Shown here piece after piece: positions 50,001-56,551 of a stretch of DNA of 64,000 nucleotides; position 1 is the stretch's first letter; every line of letters begins with the position of its first letter. Both the position numbers and the translations under genes were made by a program. The stretch covers positions 6,979-70,978 of the forward strand of contig JAHHSN010000006.1 in the NCBI GenBank assembly GCA_020025195.1, given 5' to 3'. The DNA is from Angelakisella sp. Lineage in GTDB: Bacteria; Bacillota; Clostridia; Oscillospirales; Ruminococcaceae. The notes under the pieces are model-generated. The model worked only from the letters and a program-made list of their open reading frames with translations, was not told the DNA's origin and searched no databases.

Positions 50001-53000
50001 GATAGTAGAATCGGCGAAGACATCAAAGGAAATCATAAAAAGATGCCAGCCGCTAATAAAGAAAGCTTAGGGCAGGGTGAAAAAACCGACACGGACAGTG
50101 CCGGTTTTTTAATGCCCAAAAACAAGCCTTCCAAGAAATTCTCCCCCGAAGTCCAGCAGATGATTGACGAGCGGGTAGCGGAAATCATGGAGGAGCAGGA
50201 GGAGCAGCGCAGGGCAGAAGCAATCGCTGACCGCAACGAAGCGATAAAGAACAAAATCGACCGCCGGGAATCGAAAGAATCCACCGGCATGGGCGAGGCT
50301 GTCATTCTGGGCAAGAAGCCGAAACCCGTTGATGCGGAATCCGCCGACAAGAAGCTGTCGAGATATCGCACTTTACTTACCAACTCCATGAGCGAGGTGG
50401 AACGCTTCGGAAAGGCGGTGGGAGACAAGACCATCCGCTATATGGCCAACAATGTCGGCCAATCTTATGCGGCGGCGCAGACTGCAATCGGCGAAGGGCT
50501 CTACAATCTGACCGGCACAAAGAAACTGAGCGGAAGCCTTGTTGACGCTTTTTCTCCTGCCGAGAAAGCCGGGCTCATGGATGAGTTTTCCGACTTCCTC
50601 TATAACCGCCATAATATTGCCAGAATGCGCCTGAGAGCCGAAGAAAAGAAAGTGTTCGATGAAACGGCAAAACGCCTTAGGGCGAAAATTAAGGGACTTT
50701 CTCATGATGATATCATCGATGCCGCCCGTCTGACCGGAAAGTATGATGCAGAAGTGGAGCAGGCGGCAAAGGAATATCTTGACGCGGAGGAAAAGTTCCT
50801 GACGACTCCCAACAAGCCGGTATTCGGCGAAAGCAGAACGGCAGAAAAGTCCGAGGAGATTGTCGAAAGGTATCTCGCAGAGCACCCGGAATTTGAGGAA
50901 TGGGCAAAGCCCGTTTATCAGTACCTTGACGGCCTCATGAAGCTCCGCATAGAAGCCGGACTGGTGGACAAGAAAACCGCGATGGATCTTGCCCAAAAAT
51001 ATCCCTATTACGTCCCAACCCATCGTGACATGAGCAAAGTCCCCGGTCGAGGAACCGGCGGCGGTGTTTCTGCCGGAAACGGGCGAGTTTCCGTTAAGAG
51101 CACCATCAATGAAGCAACCGGCAGCAATCTTCCGCTTCTCCCGCTGAAAGAGCAGATTGCCGATATGACTTCTTCGGTGGAAAAGGCGGCACGGACGAAC
51201 CCCCTGTTCCGCAGGATCTACAAGGACGCCATGGAGACGTCGGCAGACATCAGCGAATTTATCAGCGATATGGATACGCTGACGGAGCCTTTCGACATTG
51301 CGGACGAAATCAATGACGGCCTGCGTGAGCCGGAACAGCCCGGCAGGCTTTCTTTCTATGAGAACGGCAAGAAGGTCACCGTGAAGGTGAACCCGGAAAT
51401 GCTTGCCGGTCTTATGCCGAAGAAGGGAATCGCGGAAGATATCAAGGCGGCAAAAGCCATGGAAAAAGCAATGAGCACCTTCCGAAAGGTTACCACACAA
51501 TGGTCTCCTGCCTTTATTTTCCGCAACTTCTTCAAGGACCTTGGCGCGGCGCTGGTCTACACGCATCAGGGTTTGGGCACCTATCTCAAGAACTACGCGA
51601 GAGCGTATCACGAGATGCTTACCAACGGAGAACACTGGACAATGTACAAGGCCCTTGGCGGCACGGCTTCTACCTATTACTCCTATGAGGACGGCTTCTC
51701 CGAAGCACCCAAAACAGAAACCGGCAAGAAGTTTGAAAAGATGTTCCACTGGCTCGGCGATATCAATATGTTTGTCGAGCAGTCCAACCGAATGGCGGAG
51801 TTCATCTATCAGGCAGAACGGGGCGGAAAGTCCTATGACAACCTGATGGAGGCTCTTTACAAGGCGGCGGACATCACGGTGAACTTTGGCCGGACTGGTA
51901 CGCTTATCCGATATGCGAACCGCTACTTTGTGCCGTTCTTCAATGCCGGGATTCAGGGCACGTCCAGACTGGTTCGCAACTTCTCGGAAGCCAAGGACGC
52001 CAAAGAGATGGCGAATCGATTCCTCCGCTTTATCCTGTGCGGCCTTACCCCCAAGGTGCTGACCGCTCTCATGCTGGCAGGATTTGGCGACAAGGAGGAC
52101 AAAGAAGGCTATGAGAAGCTGAGAGACATCGACAAAGATGCAAACATTCTGATCCCTCTCGGCGGCGGATCATTCGCAAAGATCCCTATCGGGCGTGAGG
52201 TTTCCGTTGTCACTTCTCTTGCGAACCGCGTAGAGCGAGCCGCTAAGGGCGATAAGGACGCGTTTAAGGGTTACTTTGAATTTGTGGGGAATCAAATCCT
52301 CCCGAATAATCCTCTGACGAACAACATCCTGTCTCCTGTCCTTGCCATGACAACCAACAAGGCGTGGCACGGCGGCGATGTCGTCCCGCTGTCTCTCCAG
52401 AGAAAGGCCAACTTTGAGCAGTACGATGAAGGGACGGACGCGTTCTCCATCTGGCTCGGTCAAATCTCGCAGAAGATCACCGGCGGAGAAGGGCTTTCCC
52501 CCAAGAAGATCAACTACCTGATCGACCAGTATTCCGGCTTTATCGGGGACTTTATTCTTCCTGCCATGAGCAAGAGAGCCAGCGTAAACCCGATGGTCAA
52601 GGCTTTCGTGGTAGACTCTGTGAGAAGCAACCGGCTCGCCGGGGACTTCTACGACCTCAAGGAACACGCCACTGCAATGAGCTCGTCCTCTATCGGGACC
52701 CCTTCCGACCAGCTTGTTGCCAAGTACCTCAATAAGGTATCCGGTCAGGCCAACAACATCAAGAAAGCGATCAATGAAATCTACCAGAGCGACATCCCGA
52801 ATAAGCAGAAGATTGATGATACCGAAGACCTTCTCCGGCTCCAGAACAAGCTGTATGAGGAGGCCCTCCTCAATGTGGAAGAATTTGAGCGCACAGCGAA
52901 GGACAGCCTTCTTGAAACATCTGACGCGGAAGCTGCTTACAACGCCGCAAACCGCAAAATGTTCGGTGGAGAATACGCTTTGCAGCTTGCAGACCCGGAC

Positions 53001-53231
53001 AGATACGAAAGAGCAAAGGCTCTTGTCTCTGACGGCATATCCTATGATGCGTACTTCGATGCGTGGAGCGCACAGAAAGGCATCGTCAGTGACAAGGACG
53101 AGAACGGCAAGTCCATCCCCAATTCTGCCTCCAGAAAGAAGAAAGAGGCAATTGACAAAGCGGTCCATCTTTCCCCCAGCCGGATGCACAAGCTCTATGA
53201 AGAGTTCAATATTTCCAAGAAAGTATGGTAA
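47052..53231 (+). CDS. Giant polyvalent virion protein (2,059 aa) with zincin and LPD38-like regions
   Basis: ATG 47052 follows AGGAGGG. The N-terminus has two copies of N-[IL]-LSEY-xx-W (residues 7-15 and 31-39). Gly/Ala-rich hydrophobic segments lie near residues 235-275 and 375-400. A zinc metallopeptidase motif HEVTH (701-705) is followed by GELTAHLMQTL as the probable third-ligand region. Residues about 1477-1690 (FRKVTTQWSPAFIFRNFFKDLGAALVY-type) resemble large polyvalent protein domain LPD38. It is probably ejected with the DNA to form a channel or modify the host. Residues about 851-1020 coincide with a nested transcription unit. It takes up a fifth of the prophage. Confidence 0.85.
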   Translation: MAYKEENILSEYKEWKRTKVNSAPAQSETQNLLSEYGAWAEANGKHRSIDRQAAPQGAPVVAPKRPIYNRPPVNAPAKPVVENPSLLGLHLNDMGQAAGAFLRAGMRDKAIEANRAYFEQDALNRQAKQQEAINKAAGYQGTDNFAKKGIRSVGAGAMSALQGLEQSMNQIVPEIRRPYRERAAEAYRMMQNREEVPADLFKDEYKPRITDTDTVSEIKFQKDMEKAGGAGKFALQMGNVIGGMIPSIVANTFVPGSGAFVMGAQVAGNEYVDALEKYGDRAKAQTVAAGKGIISAEVEQLGRLFGNSKIAESAGKLVKKAPWLDKTLKSPFGKWVADAISEGIEEGVEDVAHYAFEKVLTNEAEPLEVRAVLYDMLMGFSAGGLMSGAAGGINSAQYSRLGKSVKMSEKATADVIAEASENPTAEQAYWLEKVSKGDTSNNVIGRLKALNDGKALETAENAISNGTVTYKQIRAIISNSRAARQIESRLELNPETTTSDELTSAIIEESAAAAAAPKNEALRASVNVLIETPANTAETVCNKAISGAAPSEAEAREIAGSPSLAAEFSARTGARMTGNMAYDTAAVKVAAKKLGGKPVMTEAQLAKAEQANIAAAKEKQAARIQMEQAEHQRRQLEYIEELKGTATKRELRALDDLAKKVGVTIVIDEDIPGSNGFYDPETNTIHISARADNKVGVVAIHEVTHALESLNPEAYEKLKGYAFQMADESRLAELSGFLAQNGYEAEALEGELTAHLMQTLVTDEKSFEDLIRYDRTLAEKVVDAIDKVVRRFKKELDIGRTDANESLRNEIGATAESMEKAADAMRDALGIKQGNKGTATSQGKESKKLGLNEDEEYDKIKKRRAEPERQRALRPGEMVNGAYAKVDWPAYYEEIKKPEFDPDYYDVGDMTFISVGEEILTIQLMENGEFSVVSIGGEQVENNDRFDRRSSGQNGGESGSEEYRHYDGRGEQRGRGTEKRNPEDSRIGEDIKGNHKKMPAANKESLGQGEKTDTDSAGFLMPKNKPSKKFSPEVQQMIDERVAEIMEEQEEQRRAEAIADRNEAIKNKIDRRESKESTGMGEAVILGKKPKPVDAESADKKLSRYRTLLTNSMSEVERFGKAVGDKTIRYMANNVGQSYAAAQTAIGEGLYNLTGTKKLSGSLVDAFSPAEKAGLMDEFSDFLYNRHNIARMRLRAEEKKVFDETAKRLRAKIKGLSHDDIIDAARLTGKYDAEVEQAAKEYLDAEEKFLTTPNKPVFGESRTAEKSEEIVERYLAEHPEFEEWAKPVYQYLDGLMKLRIEAGLVDKKTAMDLAQKYPYYVPTHRDMSKVPGRGTGGGVSAGNGRVSVKSTINEATGSNLPLLPLKEQIADMTSSVEKAARTNPLFRRIYKDAMETSADISEFISDMDTLTEPFDIADEINDGLREPEQPGRLSFYENGKKVTVKVNPEMLAGLMPKKGIAEDIKAAKAMEKAMSTFRKVTTQWSPAFIFRNFFKDLGAALVYTHQGLGTYLKNYARAYHEMLTNGEHWTMYKALGGTASTYYSYEDGFSEAPKTETGKKFEKMFHWLGDINMFVEQSNRMAEFIYQAERGGKSYDNLMEALYKAADITVNFGRTGTLIRYANRYFVPFFNAGIQGTSRLVRNFSEAKDAKEMANRFLRFILCGLTPKVLTALMLAGFGDKEDKEGYEKLRDIDKDANILIPLGGGSFAKIPIGREVSVVTSLANRVERAAKGDKDAFKGYFEFVGNQILPNNPLTNNILSPVLAMTTNKAWHGGDVVPLSLQRKANFEQYDEGTDAFSIWLGQISQKITGGEGLSPKKINYLIDQYSGFIGDFILPAMSKRASVNPMVKAFVVDSVRSNRLAGDFYDLKEHATAMSSSSIGTPSDQLVAKYLNKVSGQANNIKKAINEIYQSDIPNKQKIDDTEDLLRLQNKLYEEALLNVEEFERTAKDSLLETSDAEAAYNAANRKMFGGEYALQLADPDRYERAKALVSDGISYDAYFDAWSAQKGIVSDKDENGKSIPNSASRKKKEAIDKAVHLSPSRMHKLYEEFNISKKVW
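49602..49630 (+). promoter_or_regulatory. Candidate promoter nested inside the giant virion gene
   Basis: TTGAAT (49602-49607), 17 bases, TAAAAT (49625-49630) with an extended -10 TG at 49622-49623. It lies at the left edge of an AT-richer stretch inside a GC-rich gene. Confidence 0.45.
49870..50070 (+). CDS. Nested 66-aa ORF in another frame within the giant gene
   Basis: TTG 49870 follows GGAGGTG (49857-49863) by about 6 bases. The product is a well-formed helical protein (LIEEALDKMEANPAARNIAIMM, KKEILKIVESAKTSKEIIKR). Over the same bases the giant frame reads a low-complexity Gly/Arg/Ser/Glu-rich stretch (EYRHYDGRGEQRGRGTEKR), as expected if the +1 frame is the selected one. The stop is ten bases before an intrinsic terminator. 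No family recognised. Confidence 0.55.
   Translation: MKTTTDLIEEALDKMEANPAARNIAIMMAEVNKEDEELKKEILKIVESAKTSKEIIKRCQPLIKKA
50081..50110 (+). terminator. Intrinsic terminator inside the giant virion gene
   Basis: AAAAACCG-a-CAC / GTG-c-CGGTTTTT pair around a GGACA loop, ending in six T residues. It follows the nested ORF stop by ten bases. Ribosomes translating the giant frame would pass through it and could prevent it from folding. Confidence 0.7.
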
Positions 53232-53237
53232 AAAGAA

Positions 53238-53269
53238 AGGCCCCTCTTCGGAGGGGCTTTTTCTTTTTG
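53238..53269 (+). terminator. Terminator of the prophage late operon
   Basis: GCCCCTC-TTCG-GAGGGGC hairpin followed by T-rich sequence, just after the giant gene. Confidence 0.85.
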
Positions 53270-53271
53270 TT

Positions 53272-53292
53272 TTTACGAAACTTTTACGAAAC
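53272..53292 (+). repeat. Candidate integrase arm sites near attR
   Basis: TTTTACGAAA occurs twice (53272-53281 and 53283-53292, 11-base period). A third copy is at 23654-23663 beside attL, between the repeat and the integrase stop. Their location just inside both prophage ends fits arm-type sites. Confidence 0.5.
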
Positions 53293-53344
53293 AATATGCA
53301 TTATAAAGGCTGATTTTTGACCATTTTTGTCAACCCCAAAAACG

Positions 53345-53423
53345 CCGAAAACCCGCATAAACAAAGAAAAACCCCGCATTTCTGCGAGGTTTTATTTGGC
53401 GGAGATGGAGAGATTTGAACTCT
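53345..53423. repeat. attR: 79-bp direct repeat with the intact tRNA-Ser 3' end
   Basis: Identical to 23541-23619. Here the tRNA sequence continues into the complete tRNA-Ser(GCU). The tRNA terminator (53365-53394) lies inside the repeat, so integration keeps both a functional tRNA and its terminator. Confidence 0.95.
53365..53394 (-). terminator. Terminator of the tRNA-Ser genes, inside attR
   Basis: On the minus strand AACCTCGCA-gaaa-TGCGGGGTT followed by TTTTCTTTG. The same hairpin is present in attL (23561-23590). Confidence 0.7.
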
Positions 53424-53486
53424 CGCGCCAGTTACCCAGCCTACTCCCTTAGCAGGGGAGCCCCTTCACCACTTGGGTACATCTCC
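53397..53486 (-). tRNA. tRNA-Ser (anticodon GCU)
   Basis: 90 bases including an encoded CCA (53397-53399). Seven-base acceptor stem GGAGATG/CATCTCC, anticodon loop CTGCTAA giving GCU, a long variable arm as expected for serine, and T-arm GAGAGTTCAAATCTCT. It is the prophage integration target. Confidence 0.95.
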
Positions 53487-53523
53487 AAGGGAAAACACGC
53501 GAGGCGTGTGTTTTTGTCGGTGT

Positions 53524-53610
53524 TGGCGGAGAGGATGGGATTCGAACCCATGGCTCTTTCGAGTCACTGGTTTTCAAGACCAGCTCCTTAAACCGCTCGG
53601 ACACCTCTCC
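53524..53610 (-). tRNA. tRNA-Ser (anticodon UGA)
   Basis: 87 bases including an encoded CCA. Acceptor stem GGAGAGG/CCTCTCC, anticodon loop CTTGAAA giving UGA, long variable arm, T-arm with GGTTCGAATCC. It lies 37 bases upstream of tRNA-Ser(GCU), probably on one transcript. Confidence 0.95.
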
Positions 53611-53695
53611 ACGGCCTAATGTGCTTTCCTATACTATCACATCCCGAGACGATAGTCAAGAAGAAAGTGCAAGAGAATTCACCTTTTTCTGGCGC

Positions 53696-54739
53696 TCAGG
53701 GAGAGATTTCCACCAGCTCGGCACCGGGGTAATAGTGGAGCAGGATCTCCCGAAAGCTTTTTCCAAGCTCCGCGAGATGGTTGGCGCCGCACTGGGAAAG
53801 CCCCACGCCGTGTCCGTAGCCCCGCACGGTAAAGGTGATGCGGTCCTTTTTCCAGAGGAAATCGAAGGAGGAGCTTCTAAGCCCCAGCAGCGTCCGGAAT
53901 TCCTGCCCGGTAAGGGTGCGCTTTCCGGCGCGGATGGAGGTTACATAGCCGGCGTCGGAGCGGGAGAGTACCTCAAGCCAGTCGGCAGGGTCCTTGCCCG
54001 GGGCGGCTTTTGCCTCGGTGAGGAGTTTCCGCAGCTCCTCCTCAGTGAGGGTGCGGGTGCTGAGGTAGCCCGGAGCTTCCTTGTCCCAGCTGTTTTCCAC
54101 GGGCTTCAGATAGGGGAGAGGGCTGCACCAGACATTGGAGGGATCTTCGGTGGTGCCGCCCGCGCCAATGGCAAAATAAGCCGCCAGAATGGGCTCTCCC
54201 TCATAGAGCATGAGATGACGGACGGCAATCTCGGCGGCATGGCGCACCCGGCTGTAATATTCCTCGTAATGCCCGCCCCAGGCGGTTCGCATCGATTTCT
54301 CGGTGAGATAGCCCTCGTTCTTTTCGGTATTGACCGAAAAATCCGCGCCTTGGAGCTCCTTTTCCGGCTGTTCCCTCCGGAGGGCGGCGAGAAAATTGCC
54401 GTTCGTATAGGCGGCGACCCCCTGCGCGATGAGTGCCTCCTCCCCAAAGACAGCAGGCATTTCGGAGGCGATGGCGCCTGTCACATAGTCAAGAGCGGAA
54501 AGCTCCATGACCCGCCCCGTTCCGGTATCCAGCACCCGGAAGGAGGAAAGCCCCTTCGGCTTGCGGGCTTTGGGTTCGTCCGGCGGCTTTTTATCTCCGG
54601 GGAGGATGAGAGCAGGTTCCTGTTCTAAGGGGAGCGTCTCGGCGTTCCCCAGCGGGAGCCCCCTCCACAAAAGCACCGAGAGCGGAACCGCGAGAAGAAG
54701 CACCGCGGTCCCGAGAAAAAGCGCAAGCATCGCCTTCAT
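53696..54739 (-). CDS. spoIID: Stage II sporulation protein D (peptidoglycan lytic transglycosylase)
   Basis: 347 aa. An N-terminal membrane helix (ALFLGTAVLLLAVPLSVLLW), then LDYVTGAIASEMPAVFGEEALIAQGVAAYTN (catalytic Glu region of SpoIID), and the conserved C-terminal RGYGHGVGLSQCGANHLAELGKSFREILLHYYPGAEL. It degrades septal peptidoglycan during forespore engulfment. This is direct evidence of a sporulation lineage. Confidence 0.95.
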   Translation of the reverse strand: MKAMLALFLGTAVLLLAVPLSVLLWRGLPLGNAETLPLEQEPALILPGDKKPPDEPKARKPKGLSSFRVLDTGTGRVMELSALDYVTGAIASEMPAVFGEEALIAQGVAAYTNGNFLAALRREQPEKELQGADFSVNTEKNEGYLTEKSMRTAWGGHYEEYYSRVRHAAEIAVRHLMLYEGEPILAAYFAIGAGGTTEDPSNVWCSPLPYLKPVENSWDKEAPGYLSTRTLTEEELRKLLTEAKAAPGKDPADWLEVLSRSDAGYVTSIRAGKRTLTGQEFRTLLGLRSSSFDFLWKKDRITFTVRGYGHGVGLSQCGANHLAELGKSFREILLHYYPGAELVEISP

Positions 54740-54844
54740 GGGAAAATCCTCCTTTTTGGGTCAAGAGTTTGTCCTTACCCCCAATCTATGCGGGAGATTT
54801 CCGGAAAAGACCGCAGCCGGTGTCCTCTTCTTGGCAGGATGGAA

Positions 54845-54881
54845 CAAAAAAGACGTCTGCCCCAAAGGACAGACGTCTTAT
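54845..54881 (-). terminator. Terminator of the sigma/membrane-partner operon
   Basis: AAGACGTCTG and CAGACGTCTT arms; on the minus strand the hairpin is followed by six T residues. Confidence 0.8.
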
Positions 54882-54898
54882 AAATCGAAAAGATCCGA

Positions 54899-55648
54899 TT
54901 AGGAAGTGGCGGCTATTGCGACCCGCTCGCCCTCCTCTTGTGAAAGATCGGAAAAGGCGGAAGCGGTGAGGTCCCACAGACGGTAGCTGGCCTCCAGCCC
55001 GTAGCGGCTGCCGTTTGCCTCGAAGCAGATCATGGTGTTTTCCGAAGGGGGATTCCCCGGCGCCCAGGAAAGGGAAAGGAGAAAATGACCGAGCGCATCG
55101 GTCTGATCCGGATCATCGTTTCCGCCGGTGACGGGACCGCCTGCCGTAGGCGGATTTGGCATTCCGCTGCCGTTGGAAGGATTTCCAACCATAGGAGGAG
55201 GGGTCGTTTTTTCGCCTCCTCCGGTGGGAGGATCCACCTGCGGGGTCGCGTTATCGCCGTGATCCGGCTTCGGCTTTGCCGAATGGAGCAGGGATTCTTC
55301 TTCCGGAGACTGTTTTTCCCCGGTGTTTCGGGCGTCCGGATCGGAGGGATTCCCGACCTCGTACTGCACAGGCGCCGGTGCGCCGCCGTTCAGAAGGCCG
55401 CGTGCCGCGAAAGCCAGTCCAGCCACCAAAAGGAGAGCGGCGGCGACCGCTGCCGCGCGGGTGGGAAAGGCGATGACGCGGGCGGGCTTTTCGGGGGTCA
55501 GTTCCCCCTCAGGCAGGGAGAGATGATCGTTATCCAGCCGACGGAACAGCTCCTCGGAGCGCAGCGAGGACGGAAGGAGCGGTTTTCCGGCAGCGTCAAA
55601 GCGGGCCTTTACACGCCCCAGATCCCGAATGGTATCTTTTTCATTCAT
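54899..55648 (-). CDS. Membrane partner of an ECF sigma factor (anti-sigma-like)
   Basis: 249 aa: a cytosolic N-terminus of about 65 residues, one helix (AAAVAAALLLVAGLAFAARG), then a Pro/Gly/Asn-rich disordered stretch (GNPSNGSGMPNPPTAGG) and a small C-terminal domain (MICFEANGSRYGLEASYRLWDL). It is 17 bases after the sigma gene, so an anti-sigma or sensor role is likely. No zinc anti-sigma motif. Family not recognised. Confidence 0.65.
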   Translation of the reverse strand: MNEKDTIRDLGRVKARFDAAGKPLLPSSLRSEELFRRLDNDHLSLPEGELTPEKPARVIAFPTRAAAVAAALLLVAGLAFAARGLLNGGAPAPVQYEVGNPSDPDARNTGEKQSPEEESLLHSAKPKPDHGDNATPQVDPPTGGGEKTTPPPMVGNPSNGSGMPNPPTAGGPVTGGNDDPDQTDALGHFLLSLSWAPGNPPSENTMICFEANGSRYGLEASYRLWDLTASAFSDLSQEEGERVAIAATS

Positions 55649-55665
55649 GATGACTCCCCCTTTCC

Positions 55666-56184
55666 TCAGTGTTCCAGCTGACCGCGCAGCTTTTTGAGGG
55701 TACGGTGCAGTTTGCTGCTCACCGTGCCCTGCGGCAGCCCCATAATCAGGGCGATTTCCCGCATGGTGTAGCCCTCCAGCACCGAGAGCAGCACGATCTC
55801 GCGCTCCTCCACGGTGAGGCGGCCCAGCGCTTCGGAAAGCTCCGCACGGACCGTACTGTCCTCCTGCGTCGCCTCAGACGCGGTTTCAAAATAGCTGTCG
55901 AGGTCAATCTCTCCGCGATGAAGGATATATTGGCTCACCTTCCGTTTGCAGCGAAAGGAGAGAATGCGGAAGATCCAGGAGCGGAAGGCTTCGGTTTCCC
56001 GCAGCTTTGCGATCCCGCGGAAGGCCTCCAAAAAGGTCTCGGAGACGACGTCCTCGGCGTCATGCGGATTGCCTAGGGTGTAGAGAGCCATACGGTAGAG
56101 ATCGGGCGCCACGGCGTCATAAAGCTGTCCGAAGGCGGCTCGATCTCCCTGCTGGGCGAGCGCGACCTGTTCAGTCATTGTCAT
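55666..56184 (-). CDS. ECF-type RNA polymerase sigma factor
   Basis: 172 aa from ATG 56184, after GGAAGGTGCAGG. Region 2: LYRMALYTLGNPHDAEDVVSETFLEAFRGIAKL. Region 4: LTVEEREIVLLSVLEGYTMREIALIMGLPQGTVSSKLHRTLKKLR. Forms an operon with the membrane partner. It is a close functional parallel of the pair at 21.4-23.0 kb. Confidence 0.93.
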   Translation of the reverse strand: MTMTEQVALAQQGDRAAFGQLYDAVAPDLYRMALYTLGNPHDAEDVVSETFLEAFRGIAKLRETEAFRSWIFRILSFRCKRKVSQYILHRGEIDLDSYFETASEATQEDSTVRAELSEALGRLTVEEREIVLLSVLEGYTMREIALIMGLPQGTVSSKLHRTLKKLRGQLEH

Positions 56185-56551
56185 TCCTGCACCTTCCTTT
56201 TGCACGGAGATTCCGGCAGCGGGAATGCGCGTTCACCATATCAGTGCCGCGAAATCCCGATTTTATTGCCTCAAGGTTCGGGAAAAATTATAGCACAACC
56301 GGAGAGAAAAGGGAATCGTCTGCCCTAAAGTCGCCAAAAAGGAAAAAACGGGGCGATTTTGGACGAAAAACAGGGAAAAAGACCCTCTCTCCCCTCGAAA
56401 AAGAGTTTCCCTGGCTCACTCCTCCGGGAAAAACCCTCCGAATTGCTTTTCATTTGCGCCCGGTAATGATATAATCTAACTTGAGCAAATCTGTATTATA
56501 ATATGATTCGATCATTTTGTCAGTCGTTTGCCGTTTGAACGGAGGGATATT
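56185..56551. other. Intergenic region between divergent sigma gene and gdpP
   Basis: About 370 bases without a supported gene. The right end has a TTTTCA (56447-56452) - 17 - TATAAT (56470-56475) promoter with an extended TG for gdpP. The left part presumably holds the sigma operon promoter, which I cannot define. Confidence 0.5.

Larger units (their letters stand above)
23541..53423. mobile_element. Podovirus-like prophage integrated at tRNA-Ser(GCU)
   Basis: A 29.9-kb element between identical 79-bp repeats, with integrase, immunity region, recombination and replication genes, packaging, head, short-tail, fibre, lysis and virion-ejection genes in an orderly layout. There is no tape-measure, tail-tube or sheath gene, and the capsid gene resembles the N4-gp56 family, so a short-tailed virion is inferred. 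Most genes look intact. One membrane gene is frameshifted and one phosphoesterase gene is decayed, so inducibility cannot be judged from sequence alone. Confidence 0.95.

Noticed and set aside
23541..53423. Classification as an integrative conjugative or mobilisable element
   Set aside because: No relaxase, coupling protein or type IV secretion genes; packaging and capsid genes establish a prophage.
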